From positions 310,001 to 374,000 of the forward strand of contig CANNEK010000002.1 of NCBI GenBank assembly GCA_947503625.1: a stretch of 64,000 nucleotides of DNA, in the 5' to 3' direction. Source of the stretch: an uncultured Kordiimonas sp. GTDB lineage: Bacteria; Pseudomonadota; Alphaproteobacteria; Sphingomonadales; Kordiimonadaceae. Both the position numbers and the translations under genes were made by a program. The notes beneath the pieces are model-generated. The model was not told the origin of the DNA and made no database searches. It saw only the letters and a program-made list of their open reading frames with translations. Of the stretch, positions 8,966 to 17,484 are shown one piece after another (the first letter of the stretch is position 1; each line of letters opens with the position of its first letter).

Positions 8966-9461
8966 GGCGCCATCCTTTCGGTGTAGAAGTGTCGACAAAA
9001 TTGGAAATTGCGTCCAGCAGGCTCGCTTGCGCAAACCGGGAAAAGCTGCCACCTGCCTTCAAGGTTTGCACATGGTCCAGAGCAGTCATCAAGCCTTGTT
9101 CGTTGTCGGCGATATGGACGCCATTGATGCCACGAAGGTTTTCGACAGTTGCCAACTGGTGATCGTTCCTGTGTTCACCAAGGGAAGACAGGCGAGGCAT
9201 TACAATGATCGGCTTGGCAAGTTGAAGTCCCGTGAGGATGGTGCCCATTCCAGCATGCGAAACAATAACTTTGCAATTTGCAATCCGCTTCGCGAATTGC
9301 GAAGGCTTTAGCGTTTCAGAAAATTCCAGCGTCGAAGGTGAATAGCCACCCAGCCCGACTTGAGCAAAGCAATCCCTAACCTCTTGTTTTTTATTCCATT
9401 TATCCAGTGTCTTTATCATTCGATCAAATGGAAGTTGGGTCCCGACGGTAGCAAAAATCAT
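8958..9461 (-). CDS. PssE/Alg13-like glycosyltransferase catalytic subunit
   Basis: The 167-residue protein resembles the C-terminal half of a GT28 (MurG-like) enzyme: MIFATVGTQLPFDRMI at the N-terminus and the acceptor loop VSHAGMGTILTGLQLAKPIIVMPR with a UDP-sugar-binding signature. Such half-enzymes (PssE, Alg13) act with a membrane partner (PssD, Alg14), and the partner is the gene immediately upstream. An unusual hairpin covers its ribosome site (see 9462-9503). I expect it to add the second sugar to the lipid-linked repeat unit. Confidence 0.8.
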   Translation of the reverse strand: MIFATVGTQLPFDRMIKTLDKWNKKQEVRDCFAQVGLGGYSPSTLEFSETLKPSQFAKRIANCKVIVSHAGMGTILTGLQLAKPIIVMPRLSSLGEHRNDHQLATVENLRGINGVHIADNEQGLMTALDHVQTLKAGGSFSRFAQASLLDAISNFVDTSTPKGWRHV

Positions 9462-9503
9462 AAAAAAACTCCTTCCAGGGCTCTGGTTCTACCCTGGAAG
9501 GAG
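9462..9503 (-). promoter_or_regulatory. Terminator-like hairpin that hides the pssE-like ribosome binding site
   Basis: On the minus strand, CTCCTTCCAGGG (9503-9492) pairs perfectly over 12 bases with CCCTGGAAGGAG (9480-9469) around an 11-base loop. Seven Ts (9468-9462) and the ATG at 9461 follow directly. The AAGGAG at the end of the stem is the ribosome site of the downstream gene. The element could stop transcription, block translation, or both. Confidence 0.75.
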
Positions 9504-9529
9504 CAATGGCTGTGCCAACGGAAAATATC

Positions 9530-9985
9530 CTAAAGCACGCTACCGTGGCACTCGACGCCAAACTTCTGGGCGACCCTTGGCCATTGGCTGAATACCCGAC
9601 TGGCATGGGAAGTCGCCAGTTTGGCAGAAAGGCTCATCTCTTCAGCATTGGCGACGCTATCAATGAACAAGGTCTTGGCTCCGACAAGTTTTCCAAACCG
9701 GCAGGCAAAATAGCCAGGTGCCGCACCGGTAGAGACAACCACATTCGGTCTAACAATCAACACCAGGACGAGCATTTTAAGTGCCATCCACAACAGAGAC
9801 AGTTTCGTGTCCCGGTTGCCATCAGGCACAGTGAAATACCTGTGCCCCTCAACGTCGTGCCTTGACTCTCTATCAACCGAGACAAAAGATATGCGACATC
9901 CGGCAAACGCCGGCCTCAGTCTCAGCAACTGGATCCAGTGCCCGCCACCTGACGCAACCGCGAGGACTTTGGTTTCTTTGGGCAT
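9530..9985 (-). CDS. PssD/Alg14-like glycosyltransferase membrane subunit
   Basis: The product has 151 residues. It opens with VLAVASGGGHWIQLLRLRPAF, the glycine-rich loop of Alg14/PssD proteins, followed by a hydrophobic segment (LSLLWMALKMLVLVLIV) and VVVSTGAAPGYFACRFGKLVGAKTLFIDSVAN. In this family the protein anchors the catalytic PssE/Alg13 half, which is encoded next. The start at 9985 has AAGGAAAAGCC in front and lies 64 bases inside the end of the preceding glycosyltransferase gene. Confidence 0.8.
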   Translation of the reverse strand: MPKETKVLAVASGGGHWIQLLRLRPAFAGCRISFVSVDRESRHDVEGHRYFTVPDGNRDTKLSLLWMALKMLVLVLIVRPNVVVSTGAAPGYFACRFGKLVGAKTLFIDSVANAEEMSLSAKLATSHASRVFSQWPRVAQKFGVECHGSVL

Positions 9986-11220
9986 GGCTTTTCCTTTCCT
10001 TCATGCGAATGTTTTTGGATAGATTGATATAATGAAAGCAGTGTTTCGATCTTGGCTGGCCAAAGCGCCACCTGTTCCATTTTGCGAATAGCGCCTTCCG
10101 ACAATCGCCGACGCAGTTCAGGCATACTCGCCAGGGTGCGGATGGCATTGGCAATTTGCAGGCTGAAAGTCTCAGGCTCGGTTACAGTAATGCGAAAACC
10201 ACAGCTATCGTCGACGACATACCCGGGCCCGCCGCGATGGGCGACAATGGCCGGCACACCGTGGCTCAACGCTTCATATATCACGCTGCCACTCGGCTCC
10301 CGAAAACTCGGGAATGCAAACACATCAGCCTGTTCATATAATGCATCCACGGCACCACGGCTGATTTGTCCGTGGAATGTCACCAAATGATCAACACCAA
10401 GCTCTCCGGCCAGTGCCTGGCAAACAGTCATTTCCGGCCCTTTGCCCGCAACGTCCAGGTGCAGGCCGGAAATGTCTTTTAGATGCGACAGGGACCGAAT
10501 TAGATCACGCAACCCTTTGGTCCGCACGCCCCTGCCAACATGCAATAATCTAAGTCCTTCTCGCTCGAATTTGTGTGACAGCGGTGGCCGAACCTGTGAA
10601 ACACCAAGTTCACTCATCACTTCAAATCTGCGCGGGCTGCAATGTTGCAGCAATTCCCGAACGTAGGGGGCAACACCAAGGACGGCTGATGCACTGCGAT
10701 AGCTCGCTTTCAGAAACGGGTCAAATCGCAGACGAAAACGATCAATACCCCTTAAACGAGTATACCATGCTGCTGTTTCGCATTCCGACTTGAAAGCCAT
10801 AGGTGTTGATAAACTTCCCCCCATTGGCCCCAAAACATATGGGATGTCAAATTGCTTGAGAGGGCTCGAAAACCGCAACGCGATCGGGGAAAACTGGTGG
10901 GCGATATCGAACTTTTCACCCTGTTTCAACAGGATGCGAATTTGCCTCCTGGCCCAACGGAAATAGCTCGGGTAAGATAATTTTGCCATTGCATTCAGCC
11001 GCTCGTGCTTGCGGGCCCATTCAGGTTCAGGGCGAGTGATCACATGCGTGCCAGGCAGTTGCTCGGATAAAGGCTTTCGCTTCGGACGCTCCATAGACAA
11101 GAGGGTCACATCAGCCTGTTTCGACAGTTCGTGTACCCACTGGAATGCGCACCAGGCTTCACCAACGTCGGTCCCGTCACAGTAAGGAGCAAGCGCAAGA
11201 ACTTTTGGACGATAGGTCAT
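9922..11220 (-). CDS. Family 4 glycosyltransferase (GT-B)
   Basis: The 432-residue cytoplasmic enzyme has two Rossmann-like halves. The C-terminal half shows LLHVGRGVRTKGLRDLIRSL, a donor-site region, and ADVFAFPSFREPSGSVIYEALSHGVPAIVAHRGG, the E-x7-E motif typical of GT4 retaining transferases. The start overlaps the preceding gene as ATGA. The last 20 residues are basic and extend over the PssD start, so the final stretch may be poorly conserved. It is part of the polysaccharide repeat-unit assembly set. Confidence 0.85.
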   Translation of the reverse strand: MTYRPKVLALAPYCDGTDVGEAWCAFQWVHELSKQADVTLLSMERPKRKPLSEQLPGTHVITRPEPEWARKHERLNAMAKLSYPSYFRWARRQIRILLKQGEKFDIAHQFSPIALRFSSPLKQFDIPYVLGPMGGSLSTPMAFKSECETAAWYTRLRGIDRFRLRFDPFLKASYRSASAVLGVAPYVRELLQHCSPRRFEVMSELGVSQVRPPLSHKFEREGLRLLHVGRGVRTKGLRDLIRSLSHLKDISGLHLDVAGKGPEMTVCQALAGELGVDHLVTFHGQISRGAVDALYEQADVFAFPSFREPSGSVIYEALSHGVPAIVAHRGGPGYVVDDSCGFRITVTEPETFSLQIANAIRTLASMPELRRRLSEGAIRKMEQVALWPAKIETLLSLYQSIQKHSHEGKEKPCPKKPKSSRLRQVAGTGSSC

Positions 11221-12164
11221 TGAAAAGCCCTCCCCGATTTGGGCCAGGCTTTCAAAAAGCTGAGTGAAACACCTTTGAAGTGCAACGTGCGGTCCTTGGC
11301 CCGAGCAGCTCGCTTTAGCTTGCTAACAGTGGCCCAATAAGCAAACCGACTACTGTTAAACACAAACAGCAGAAAGAAAATGCAAAGCGCAGTTGCCAGT
11401 CCGGAGTGCTTGCGATGCAGGCGAACCGTAGCCTCACTAAGCATGAGGTCTCGCCCATAGTTCAGTGTGCCAGAACTACCGCCACCGAAATGGGTAATGT
11501 CTCCAACCGGTGCAAATGCAACCCTCCAGCCAGCTTCACGAATACGCCGACACCAGTCCGTTTCTTCGCCAAAAAAGAAGAAGTCTTCGTCGAGAGCACC
11601 AACGGCCTCTACGCACTGCTTGCGTACCATCAGGTAGCAGCCTGAAATCGTTTCTACATATTGCTCTGACTGCCGATCCCAATCAAGCATTCTATATTTT
11701 CGAAATGCGGCCACAGAACTCAGGCGATCGAGCCCCAGTGTCTGCATTGCCAAATTCAGCAATGACGGAAACTGGCTGGTACTGTGCTGCAAACTGCCAT
11801 CGGCATTCAGAACACGACACCCCATGGCACCGACATGCCAATGGGCATCCATATATGCCAGGGAATTTTCCAACACATCTCCATGCACCAAGGTATCTGA
11901 ATTCAGAAGTAGAACATTTGAGCCACTGGCTATTGCGATCGCCTGGTTGTTGGCAGCCGCAAATCCCCTATTTTTCCGGTTCAGGATAAGAGTTACCTCA
12001 GGGAACAGCTTCCTGACCATTTCCGAACTACCGTCCGTAGACGCATTATCGACGACGATTATTTCAAAGCTGCGCTTTTTGGGCGCAAAATCGAATACTG
12101 ATTTCAAGCAATCATGCAATAGTTCGCGCGTATTCCAGTTGATGACAATAATGCTTAGGTCCAT
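11217..12164 (-). CDS. Family 2 glycosyltransferase (rhamnosyltransferase-like)
   Basis: The product has 315 residues. The N-terminal GT-A domain reads LSIIVINWNTRELLHDCLKSV, EIIVVDNASTDGSSEMV and VLLLNSDTLVHGDVLENS. GEETDWCRRIREAGWRVAFAPVGDITHFGGGSS then matches the C-terminal D-W-C-x-R block of rhamnosyl-like GT2 enzymes. A hydrophobic stretch (ALCIFFLLFVFNSSRFAYW) near the end suggests membrane association. It overlaps the neighbours on both sides. Confidence 0.85.
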   Translation of the reverse strand: MDLSIIVINWNTRELLHDCLKSVFDFAPKKRSFEIIVVDNASTDGSSEMVRKLFPEVTLILNRKNRGFAAANNQAIAIASGSNVLLLNSDTLVHGDVLENSLAYMDAHWHVGAMGCRVLNADGSLQHSTSQFPSLLNLAMQTLGLDRLSSVAAFRKYRMLDWDRQSEQYVETISGCYLMVRKQCVEAVGALDEDFFFFGEETDWCRRIREAGWRVAFAPVGDITHFGGGSSGTLNYGRDLMLSEATVRLHRKHSGLATALCIFFLLFVFNSSRFAYWATVSKLKRAARAKDRTLHFKGVSLSFLKAWPKSGRAFQ

Positions 12165-13459
12165 GAGAGACGCTCCCTGGGCTGAATTGAAAAAGTTTGT
12201 TGTGGTTGACTAACTGGCTGGTGCTGACGCGCTTTTGCGAGTGCCATACCGCAACCAACAAGAAAGAAAAAATGCACCATCAGCGCATTCCAGAAGTGCA
12301 CCGTAAGTCCCGCGAGCACAAAACTCAGAATCGTAATGATCCATGCTTTGCGAGCGTTCTTTAGAGGAAGATCAAAATGCGCTCCATTGGCCTGCTTCCA
12401 ACCTACAAGCCAAACCGCCAACGCAAGGAAAATGAAAGCTGGCAGACCATAGCGTACTGTGGTCAGGAGCCAAAAGTTATCCATGCTGGAACTCATCCAT
12501 GGCGCGCGAATCCAGTCGTTCAGGCCTATACCGAACATCGGGTGCCTGCCGACTTCCGCGGTGCCATAATTCCAGATATGCACACGGTTGTAGGCACTGT
12601 TTGCACTGAAGGTTAGATAAGAAATAAATACCAATATGGGAGAGCGGTTCGAAAGCAATGTCAGTACCAGCCAAGCTGCGGCAATGATCCCCATCAGGAT
12701 GCTCCAGCGGTTGGTAATGCCCTTTGTCAAGCGATCCCATCCGATTAGTCCCATTTGAAGGGCAAGAGCGGTAAAGGGCCCACCGGAAAGAGAAAAGAAA
12801 GTGGCTAGCGCAACAGCAGCCAGTCGTTTAATCGATTTATTGTTCAAAAGGGCTTCACCAAGAATGAAATAGGCGCAAGCAAAGGCGCTCGCCGAGAAGA
12901 CGCCAAACAGAATGGGGTGCTCGAATGAAGTGAAAGCGCGCGTCAGTCCAAGGCGCGGCTCAATCACATGCGGACCAGCACCACCAAAAACCGCTTTAAA
13001 TGGCTCACGCAAGATGTGCATGCCTGAAAAGGATTCGACAGCCGCAAATGCGAGCAAAGATACGGAAACAGTGAAAACAAGTCGGGCAACTGCAACAAAG
13101 TCCTCGTATGTGCGCACGTAAGCGCGAGCTAGCAGGTATGCACCAAATGTCTCAATGAAATATATGCCGCCAGACTCAACTCCTTCCGCAACACCCATGG
13201 CGAGAATGAGGGACAACGCAGCCCACAAACCGTGTGCAGCCATCAGGCTATCTATTAGACCCGCTGGTGTTCTGCGGTTTTGCAAAAGCAGATTGAGTGC
13301 AGGAACCAGCATGACAATCAGGGTAATCCGATAAGGGGACAACCTGAGCGACCCCAAAGAGATGGAAACCTCAGGAGGAAAAGCAAAGCTCAACACCAAT
13401 ATGATTACTGGCAACGCGGGCCAGCCACCGGCGGCTTGATATGTGGCCGTGCCCTTCAC
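12155..13459 (-). CDS. O-antigen polymerase/ligase family membrane protein (Wzy-like)
   Basis: The 434-residue protein has about ten to twelve predicted membrane segments, for example LPVIILVLSFAFPPEVSISL and ILMGIIAAAWLVLTLLSN. A periplasmic loop lies between late segments and carries VHIWNYGTAEVGRHPMFGIGLNDW, the R/H-rich, G-x-G-x-x-x-W/F pattern of the Wzy_C/O-antigen ligase family. Within this operon it is the likely polymerase of the lipid-linked repeat units. It overlaps the preceding Fe-S protein gene by four bases. Confidence 0.8.
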   Translation of the reverse strand: MKGTATYQAAGGWPALPVIILVLSFAFPPEVSISLGSLRLSPYRITLIVMLVPALNLLLQNRRTPAGLIDSLMAAHGLWAALSLILAMGVAEGVESGGIYFIETFGAYLLARAYVRTYEDFVAVARLVFTVSVSLLAFAAVESFSGMHILREPFKAVFGGAGPHVIEPRLGLTRAFTSFEHPILFGVFSASAFACAYFILGEALLNNKSIKRLAAVALATFFSLSGGPFTALALQMGLIGWDRLTKGITNRWSILMGIIAAAWLVLTLLSNRSPILVFISYLTFSANSAYNRVHIWNYGTAEVGRHPMFGIGLNDWIRAPWMSSSMDNFWLLTTVRYGLPAFIFLALAVWLVGWKQANGAHFDLPLKNARKAWIITILSFVLAGLTVHFWNALMVHFFFLVGCGMALAKARQHQPVSQPQQTFSIQPRERLSWT

Positions 13460-14721
13460 TGCTGCTCCTCTGCAGCAAGCCAGTTGGTTTCTTTTTCACG
13501 ATAAAGCCTCCTTGCCACGATCCGTTTGAGCGTCCCGAATGTGGATTGGAGTTTGGCGCGCAAAGGTAGCGCAAGCCAGCCGTGGAAACTGTCAGCGCGC
13601 ATTGGCAGTGACTGTCTGCCGGACAAACGCTGCATCACGCGGCGACCCCATACCGCACCCTTGGTTGCAACCAGATTGGGTTGAGCGTCAAACAACACTT
13701 TGGGATTTCGGGGTTCGAGGATCAGATAACCGGCGGCAACAGCACGTCGCAGCATGGTCCGACCACGCTCTGTGCGAACAATGACCAGTGACTTTCCGTG
13801 CCCGCCCTCTTCCGAGGGCGTCTGCCAGGGGTCGCCAACAGACAAATCCGCAACCTCTCCGGTATGATCTGCGCATGTCATACAACGCCACTGACGGTGT
13901 TTTTGCAGAACATTGCCCCAGCCGTCCGCATAAGTGGTGCGCGCAGAATGGCTTTGACCATTTTCCTCAGTCCAGCTGGCCACCATATCACCGGGCCAAC
14001 CATTCCCCCGAAAGCGAAGCGATTGAAGTTCTGCTTCATGGGTTTTACCCAGATGATCAAGGAGCGCTTCAGTTCCCTGATGGCTTGGCGTGCCGGCACA
14101 AAATATAGAGATCGTCAGGCCCGTGTTCTGGGCAACCTCCTCACGCAACACGCCGACAGCATTAACACCTGCAATGTCACAAGGCTTGCCAACAACAACA
14201 CAAGGCCCGCCCGCATCCGCCACCAGATCCAAACGATCCGCTACACTTGCGGGAGCATAGCGAGAGCCAGCTCCCGCCATCAGGTCTTGACGGGTTTTGC
14301 TTAAGCAAGCTTCGTTGAGTTTTGGGTTTTTGAGGCTCGCTTTCACATGCAGCGTGCCAGCAAATCCAGCTGATTGCATGGCGGCCAGCGATATGGCTGT
14401 AACCACCCCTCCGCTTGAGCCCGAAAAACGAATATCTTCATCTGCTGCATAGCCTTCCCATACTTCAAACACGGGCCCCCAAGCTTGGGTGACTTGGGTG
14501 GCAACGTCAGTTTCTCTTGGTGATACACTGGGGCAAGATTGCGCGAGAAAAGCGTCAAGCTCTTTTGGCAAATGCGACACGCATTTGGGACGCCGGTTTT
14601 CATCACTGGTTTCTGACATCTTGACATGCGCTGGGGCCAAAGCAGCACAGGCGCCGCAACCCGTACACAGACGATTGCTGACAATATCCTGGAGGGAGGA
14701 TGGCTTCAGGTTATTCATCAA
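13456..14721 (-). CDS. Coenzyme F420 hydrogenase/dehydrogenase beta-subunit family Fe-S protein
   Basis: The product has 421 residues. A 4Fe-4S ferredoxin-like start (CTGCGACAALAPAHV) is followed by FrhB-type N- and C-domains with SGGVVTAISLAAMQSAGF, VVVGKPCDIAG, and a second cysteine cluster (CAGTPSHQGTE, MTCADHTGEVADLSVGDPW). The family contains F420- or flavin-dependent redox enzymes. Members in polysaccharide clusters commonly sit beside pyruvyltransferases, as here, but their reaction is not established. It is translationally coupled on both sides (ATGA overlaps). Confidence 0.8.
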   Translation of the reverse strand: MMNNLKPSSLQDIVSNRLCTGCGACAALAPAHVKMSETSDENRRPKCVSHLPKELDAFLAQSCPSVSPRETDVATQVTQAWGPVFEVWEGYAADEDIRFSGSSGGVVTAISLAAMQSAGFAGTLHVKASLKNPKLNEACLSKTRQDLMAGAGSRYAPASVADRLDLVADAGGPCVVVGKPCDIAGVNAVGVLREEVAQNTGLTISIFCAGTPSHQGTEALLDHLGKTHEAELQSLRFRGNGWPGDMVASWTEENGQSHSARTTYADGWGNVLQKHRQWRCMTCADHTGEVADLSVGDPWQTPSEEGGHGKSLVIVRTERGRTMLRRAVAAGYLILEPRNPKVLFDAQPNLVATKGAVWGRRVMQRLSGRQSLPMRADSFHGWLALPLRAKLQSTFGTLKRIVARRLYREKETNWLAAEEQQ

Positions 14722-15971
14722 ACAGTCTCCTGCGCTCTGAGTTGCGGCGCTGCATGGGGCGCACGGCGGCGATTGCGAAGGGAAAATAGCAGGCCCTGTG
14801 TGGCCCAGGCGAAGCCCTCGCCAATACAGGCCAGGATCAGGACAGTGTTCAAAGTCGCTCCATGTATCATCATGGCAATGGCCATGAGAACGAATGAAAT
14901 GCGCACCAGGTTTGCCTTGAACGGGATGTCTGTTTGACCGAGCGCCTGCGCTGCAATTGATTGCGGAGCCCTGAAAAGACGAAGCATCTGCGCCACGGCA
15001 ACCAACAGGATAAGACTGAGGTCTGCCTTGAAATCGTCGCCAAACAAAATCTGCAAAACCAGGTTGGCAAACAAGACGTAACCAAACGCATAGACTGCGC
15101 CAATGGCGTAAATCCAGCGATGAAATTCATTCAGGCGCTGCTGGAATCTTGTGGTCTGTGCTTTCAAGGAAGCAAAGGTCGGCAGGCCAAAAGACAGTGC
15201 CATCCGGCTCATGATCAGGATTGGCACGAGGGCCAACTGGAACATCATGGAGAAATGTGCAAATTCGTCAGCGGGCAACATGGCGGATAAAATCAAACGC
15301 TCACCCTGCATGCTCCAGAACATGGTGACACCAGTCAACAACAAAGGCCAGCCGAACCGGAGCATTTTGTTGAACTCCGCAACTTCGAGCGATGATTTAT
15401 ATTGAGCGTCAGAAAGCACGTGGGACAGCCCGGTATGCAAAAGAGACTGAGCTACAAGACAGGCACATATCACCTCAAGTGACGGGGCGATCAACGCAAG
15501 AAAATACATTGCTGCGAGGCCAACAACAGCGGTGAAGCCTTCAACGTAAAGGGCCGGTCGAAAGTTCAAGGACCGCTGCTTGAGAATATAGCCTTTGTGA
15601 GTGAAGCCCCGAACGAACGCGCTTGCCGCAATAGCTGCATATGCCTCTACAGGAATGCCCTGGACCTGATAAGCGCCCATCAGCAGAACAATCACCGCCA
15701 ACACCACTCCGCGCAGCCGGCAGAAAAAATGTGCCGAACCGAGAGCGTGCTCGAGCATTTCCTTTTTAACCTGCAGGATGTAACGCTCTACAGCCAGATC
15801 CGTCGACATGGCAAAAAGACGGATGCTAAGGATCAGGAATACAAACTGTCCTAAGGTTTCTGCGCCCATCATACGGGCAATGATGATATTGCGTGTGAAA
15901 ACGCAGGCCTCCAACAAGATTTGGTTGGACGCGATCAAACTGATCTTTCGGCTTGCTCCCTGACTAGGCAT
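14718..15971 (-). CDS. Oligosaccharide flippase (Wzx/MATE-like)
   Basis: The 417-residue protein has about twelve membrane helices (for example LALVPILIMSRMALSFGLPTF and FVLMAIAMMIHGATLNTVLILA). The N-terminus GASRKISLIASNQILLEACVFTRNIIIARMMGAETLGQFVFL carries the conserved G-x-x-x-x-G-x-F/Y pattern of polysaccharide flippases. It would move undecaprenyl-linked repeats across the inner membrane before polymerisation by the Wzy-like protein. Confidence 0.85.
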   Translation of the reverse strand: MPSQGASRKISLIASNQILLEACVFTRNIIIARMMGAETLGQFVFLILSIRLFAMSTDLAVERYILQVKKEMLEHALGSAHFFCRLRGVVLAVIVLLMGAYQVQGIPVEAYAAIAASAFVRGFTHKGYILKQRSLNFRPALYVEGFTAVVGLAAMYFLALIAPSLEVICACLVAQSLLHTGLSHVLSDAQYKSSLEVAEFNKMLRFGWPLLLTGVTMFWSMQGERLILSAMLPADEFAHFSMMFQLALVPILIMSRMALSFGLPTFASLKAQTTRFQQRLNEFHRWIYAIGAVYAFGYVLFANLVLQILFGDDFKADLSLILLVAVAQMLRLFRAPQSIAAQALGQTDIPFKANLVRISFVLMAIAMMIHGATLNTVLILACIGEGFAWATQGLLFSLRNRRRAPHAAPQLRAQETV

Positions 15972-17223
15972 GCAAAGCCTCCCTTGGATGGGCGGCTATT
16001 TTGACAGCCGCCGAGATTACATCCATTTGATACGCCCAGCGTCGCATCACAAAAGGCAGCTGCGATTTCAACAAAGCGGCTTGCTCGTGGCGATTTTTAA
16101 AATCATTGATTAAACGATCAACCAATTCTCTGGTGTCGAGCTCGCGCAGGTCATGGACCTGGGCCCCGGCACCGCAGCAGTCAAATACGCCCGCCGCTTT
16201 CCGGCTATAAGCCATATTGGATACGGGCGTTGCGGTGGACAGTGCTGCGATGGTTGCATGCATGCGCGCACCAACGAACCAACAGGTTTGCTCAATCACT
16301 CCTTTGATTGCAGAAGGTGTTTTTGCCGTTTCCTCGATCGATATCCGGTTCTGCAGCCCTTGGCAAAAGTGCTCTTTGAGGGCTTTAGAGGCCACCAGAT
16401 CACTTTCACTGCCGCCGCCAGGTGTTACATGGGGCACTAAGTGGATTTTAACGGTTTCGTTGCGCAGCATACGGCGCACCAGTTGCAACAGGGCGGCACG
16501 GTAGTCGCATCTAAGACCAAATTGTTCCGCTGCTTCGCCAGACTGGTTCCAAAGCAGACCACTTACATTGATACCAACTGTTTCTGGTGGCAGGCCGCAG
16601 GTTGGTTTGACAGATGGCAGCCCAAATGCGAGATCAACGCCCAGCCGGTGCCGGCTCTCTTCAAAATCCGCTCCCAACAACTCTCTCAAGTAGTCCAGGC
16701 TTGCGACATCCCGAGCAATGGCAAGCGTACACCTTTTAAGGATGTGCCGAGCGATGCGCCGAGACCGCTTGAACTGGAACGGGCCAAAGGTTTGGGGCAG
16801 CAAAATCAGAGGTACTTCGGCGTCAATAGCCATGAGTTTTGGCAGAATAATCTGGTCGAAACGGGCCGGACCGTAAATATCGGTAAAGCTATCACCACCA
16901 CTTACATCTACGACAGCGTCGGCATTCATCATTGCCCGCAAGGCAGGTGAACTAAGCCCCATCAGCTGCCTCAGGCGCGCCTGATGCATATTGGCACTCT
17001 GGTAGACGCGCTTTCCGGCCTTGAAGGCCAGCGTTTGCAACCTGGCTAGTGTGTCATCATCCGCGACGGGATTGATACCATGACCATGATCAAAAACGGT
17101 AACCTGGTCAACGCCACGGTCGGCCAATCCCAAAATGAGGGACTGTGCCAAAGCCGTAACGCCATGATTGCCGGTGTCAGGTGCTGCGCCAGCAAGAACT
17201 ATGGATGTGTGATTCTGTTTCAT
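15964..17223 (-). CDS. Polysaccharide pyruvyl transferase family protein
   Basis: The 419-residue first gene of the minus-strand operon contains VLAGAAPDTGNHGVTALAQSLI (N-terminal phosphoenolpyruvate-transferase loop), ALRAMMNADAVVDVSGGDSFTDIYG, LLPQTFGPFQ and a late GARMHATIAALSTATPV block. All are typical of the CsaB/WcaK pyruvyltransferase family, which adds pyruvate ketals to sugars. ATG 17223 is only about 12 bases past the -12 element of a sigma-54 promoter and has no Shine-Dalgarno, so the transcript may be leaderless. Confidence 0.85.
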   Translation of the reverse strand: MKQNHTSIVLAGAAPDTGNHGVTALAQSLILGLADRGVDQVTVFDHGHGINPVADDDTLARLQTLAFKAGKRVYQSANMHQARLRQLMGLSSPALRAMMNADAVVDVSGGDSFTDIYGPARFDQIILPKLMAIDAEVPLILLPQTFGPFQFKRSRRIARHILKRCTLAIARDVASLDYLRELLGADFEESRHRLGVDLAFGLPSVKPTCGLPPETVGINVSGLLWNQSGEAAEQFGLRCDYRAALLQLVRRMLRNETVKIHLVPHVTPGGGSESDLVASKALKEHFCQGLQNRISIEETAKTPSAIKGVIEQTCWFVGARMHATIAALSTATPVSNMAYSRKAAGVFDCCGAGAQVHDLRELDTRELVDRLINDFKNRHEQAALLKSQLPFVMRRWAYQMDVISAAVKIAAHPREALHA

Positions 17224-17234
17224 GCCAGCTACAT

Positions 17235-17250
17235 CGCAACTGGCATGCCA
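17235..17250 (-). promoter_or_regulatory. Sigma-54 promoter of the minus-strand polysaccharide operon
   Basis: Read on the minus strand: TGGCATG-CCAG-TTGCG, matching the -24/-12 consensus TGGCACG-N4-TTGCW with exact spacing. It would drive the operon from 17223 to 4874. Confidence 0.7.
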
Positions 17251-17314
17251 ATCGATAAATTACAACAAGTCATTGAAAAATATAAATTAATTTTAAAAAT
17301 GTCCGGATTTGGAT

Positions 17315-17368
17315 TCCCAATTTGCAAACGGCGTTTTTCAAAATCGCCAAGTTATTCGCAATTTGCAA
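17315..17368. promoter_or_regulatory. Paired 13-bp activator sites between divergent sigma-54 promoters
   Basis: TCCCA-ATT-TGCAA (17315-17327) and TCGCA-ATT-TGCAA (17356-17368) are 41 bases apart, about four helical turns. They lie 65-120 bases from each of the flanking promoters. Near-identical pairs occur at 27671-27703. I read them as enhancer sites of the sigma-54 activator encoded at 23319-24740. Confidence 0.55.
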
Positions 17369-17433
17369 AATGAGTAAATATGTCTAACTCTAAATACCGT
17401 ATATTTTTCATACACTTAATCCATATTCTAACT

Positions 17434-17449
17434 TGGCATGCCCTTTGCC
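17434..17449 (+). promoter_or_regulatory. Sigma-54 promoter of the plus-strand polysaccharide operon
   Basis: TGGCATG-CCCT-TTGCC fits the -24/-12 consensus exactly in spacing. It lies 36 bases before the ATG of the fused sugar-transferase/export gene. Confidence 0.75.
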
Positions 17450-17484
17450 AACTTACCCTTAATCACAATGAATGAGGGCGCAAC

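Noticed and set aside
13798-14304. 168-codon ORF antisense to the F420-family gene
   Set aside because: Shadow frame with no ribosome site; the minus-strand gene has clear Fe-S motifs.
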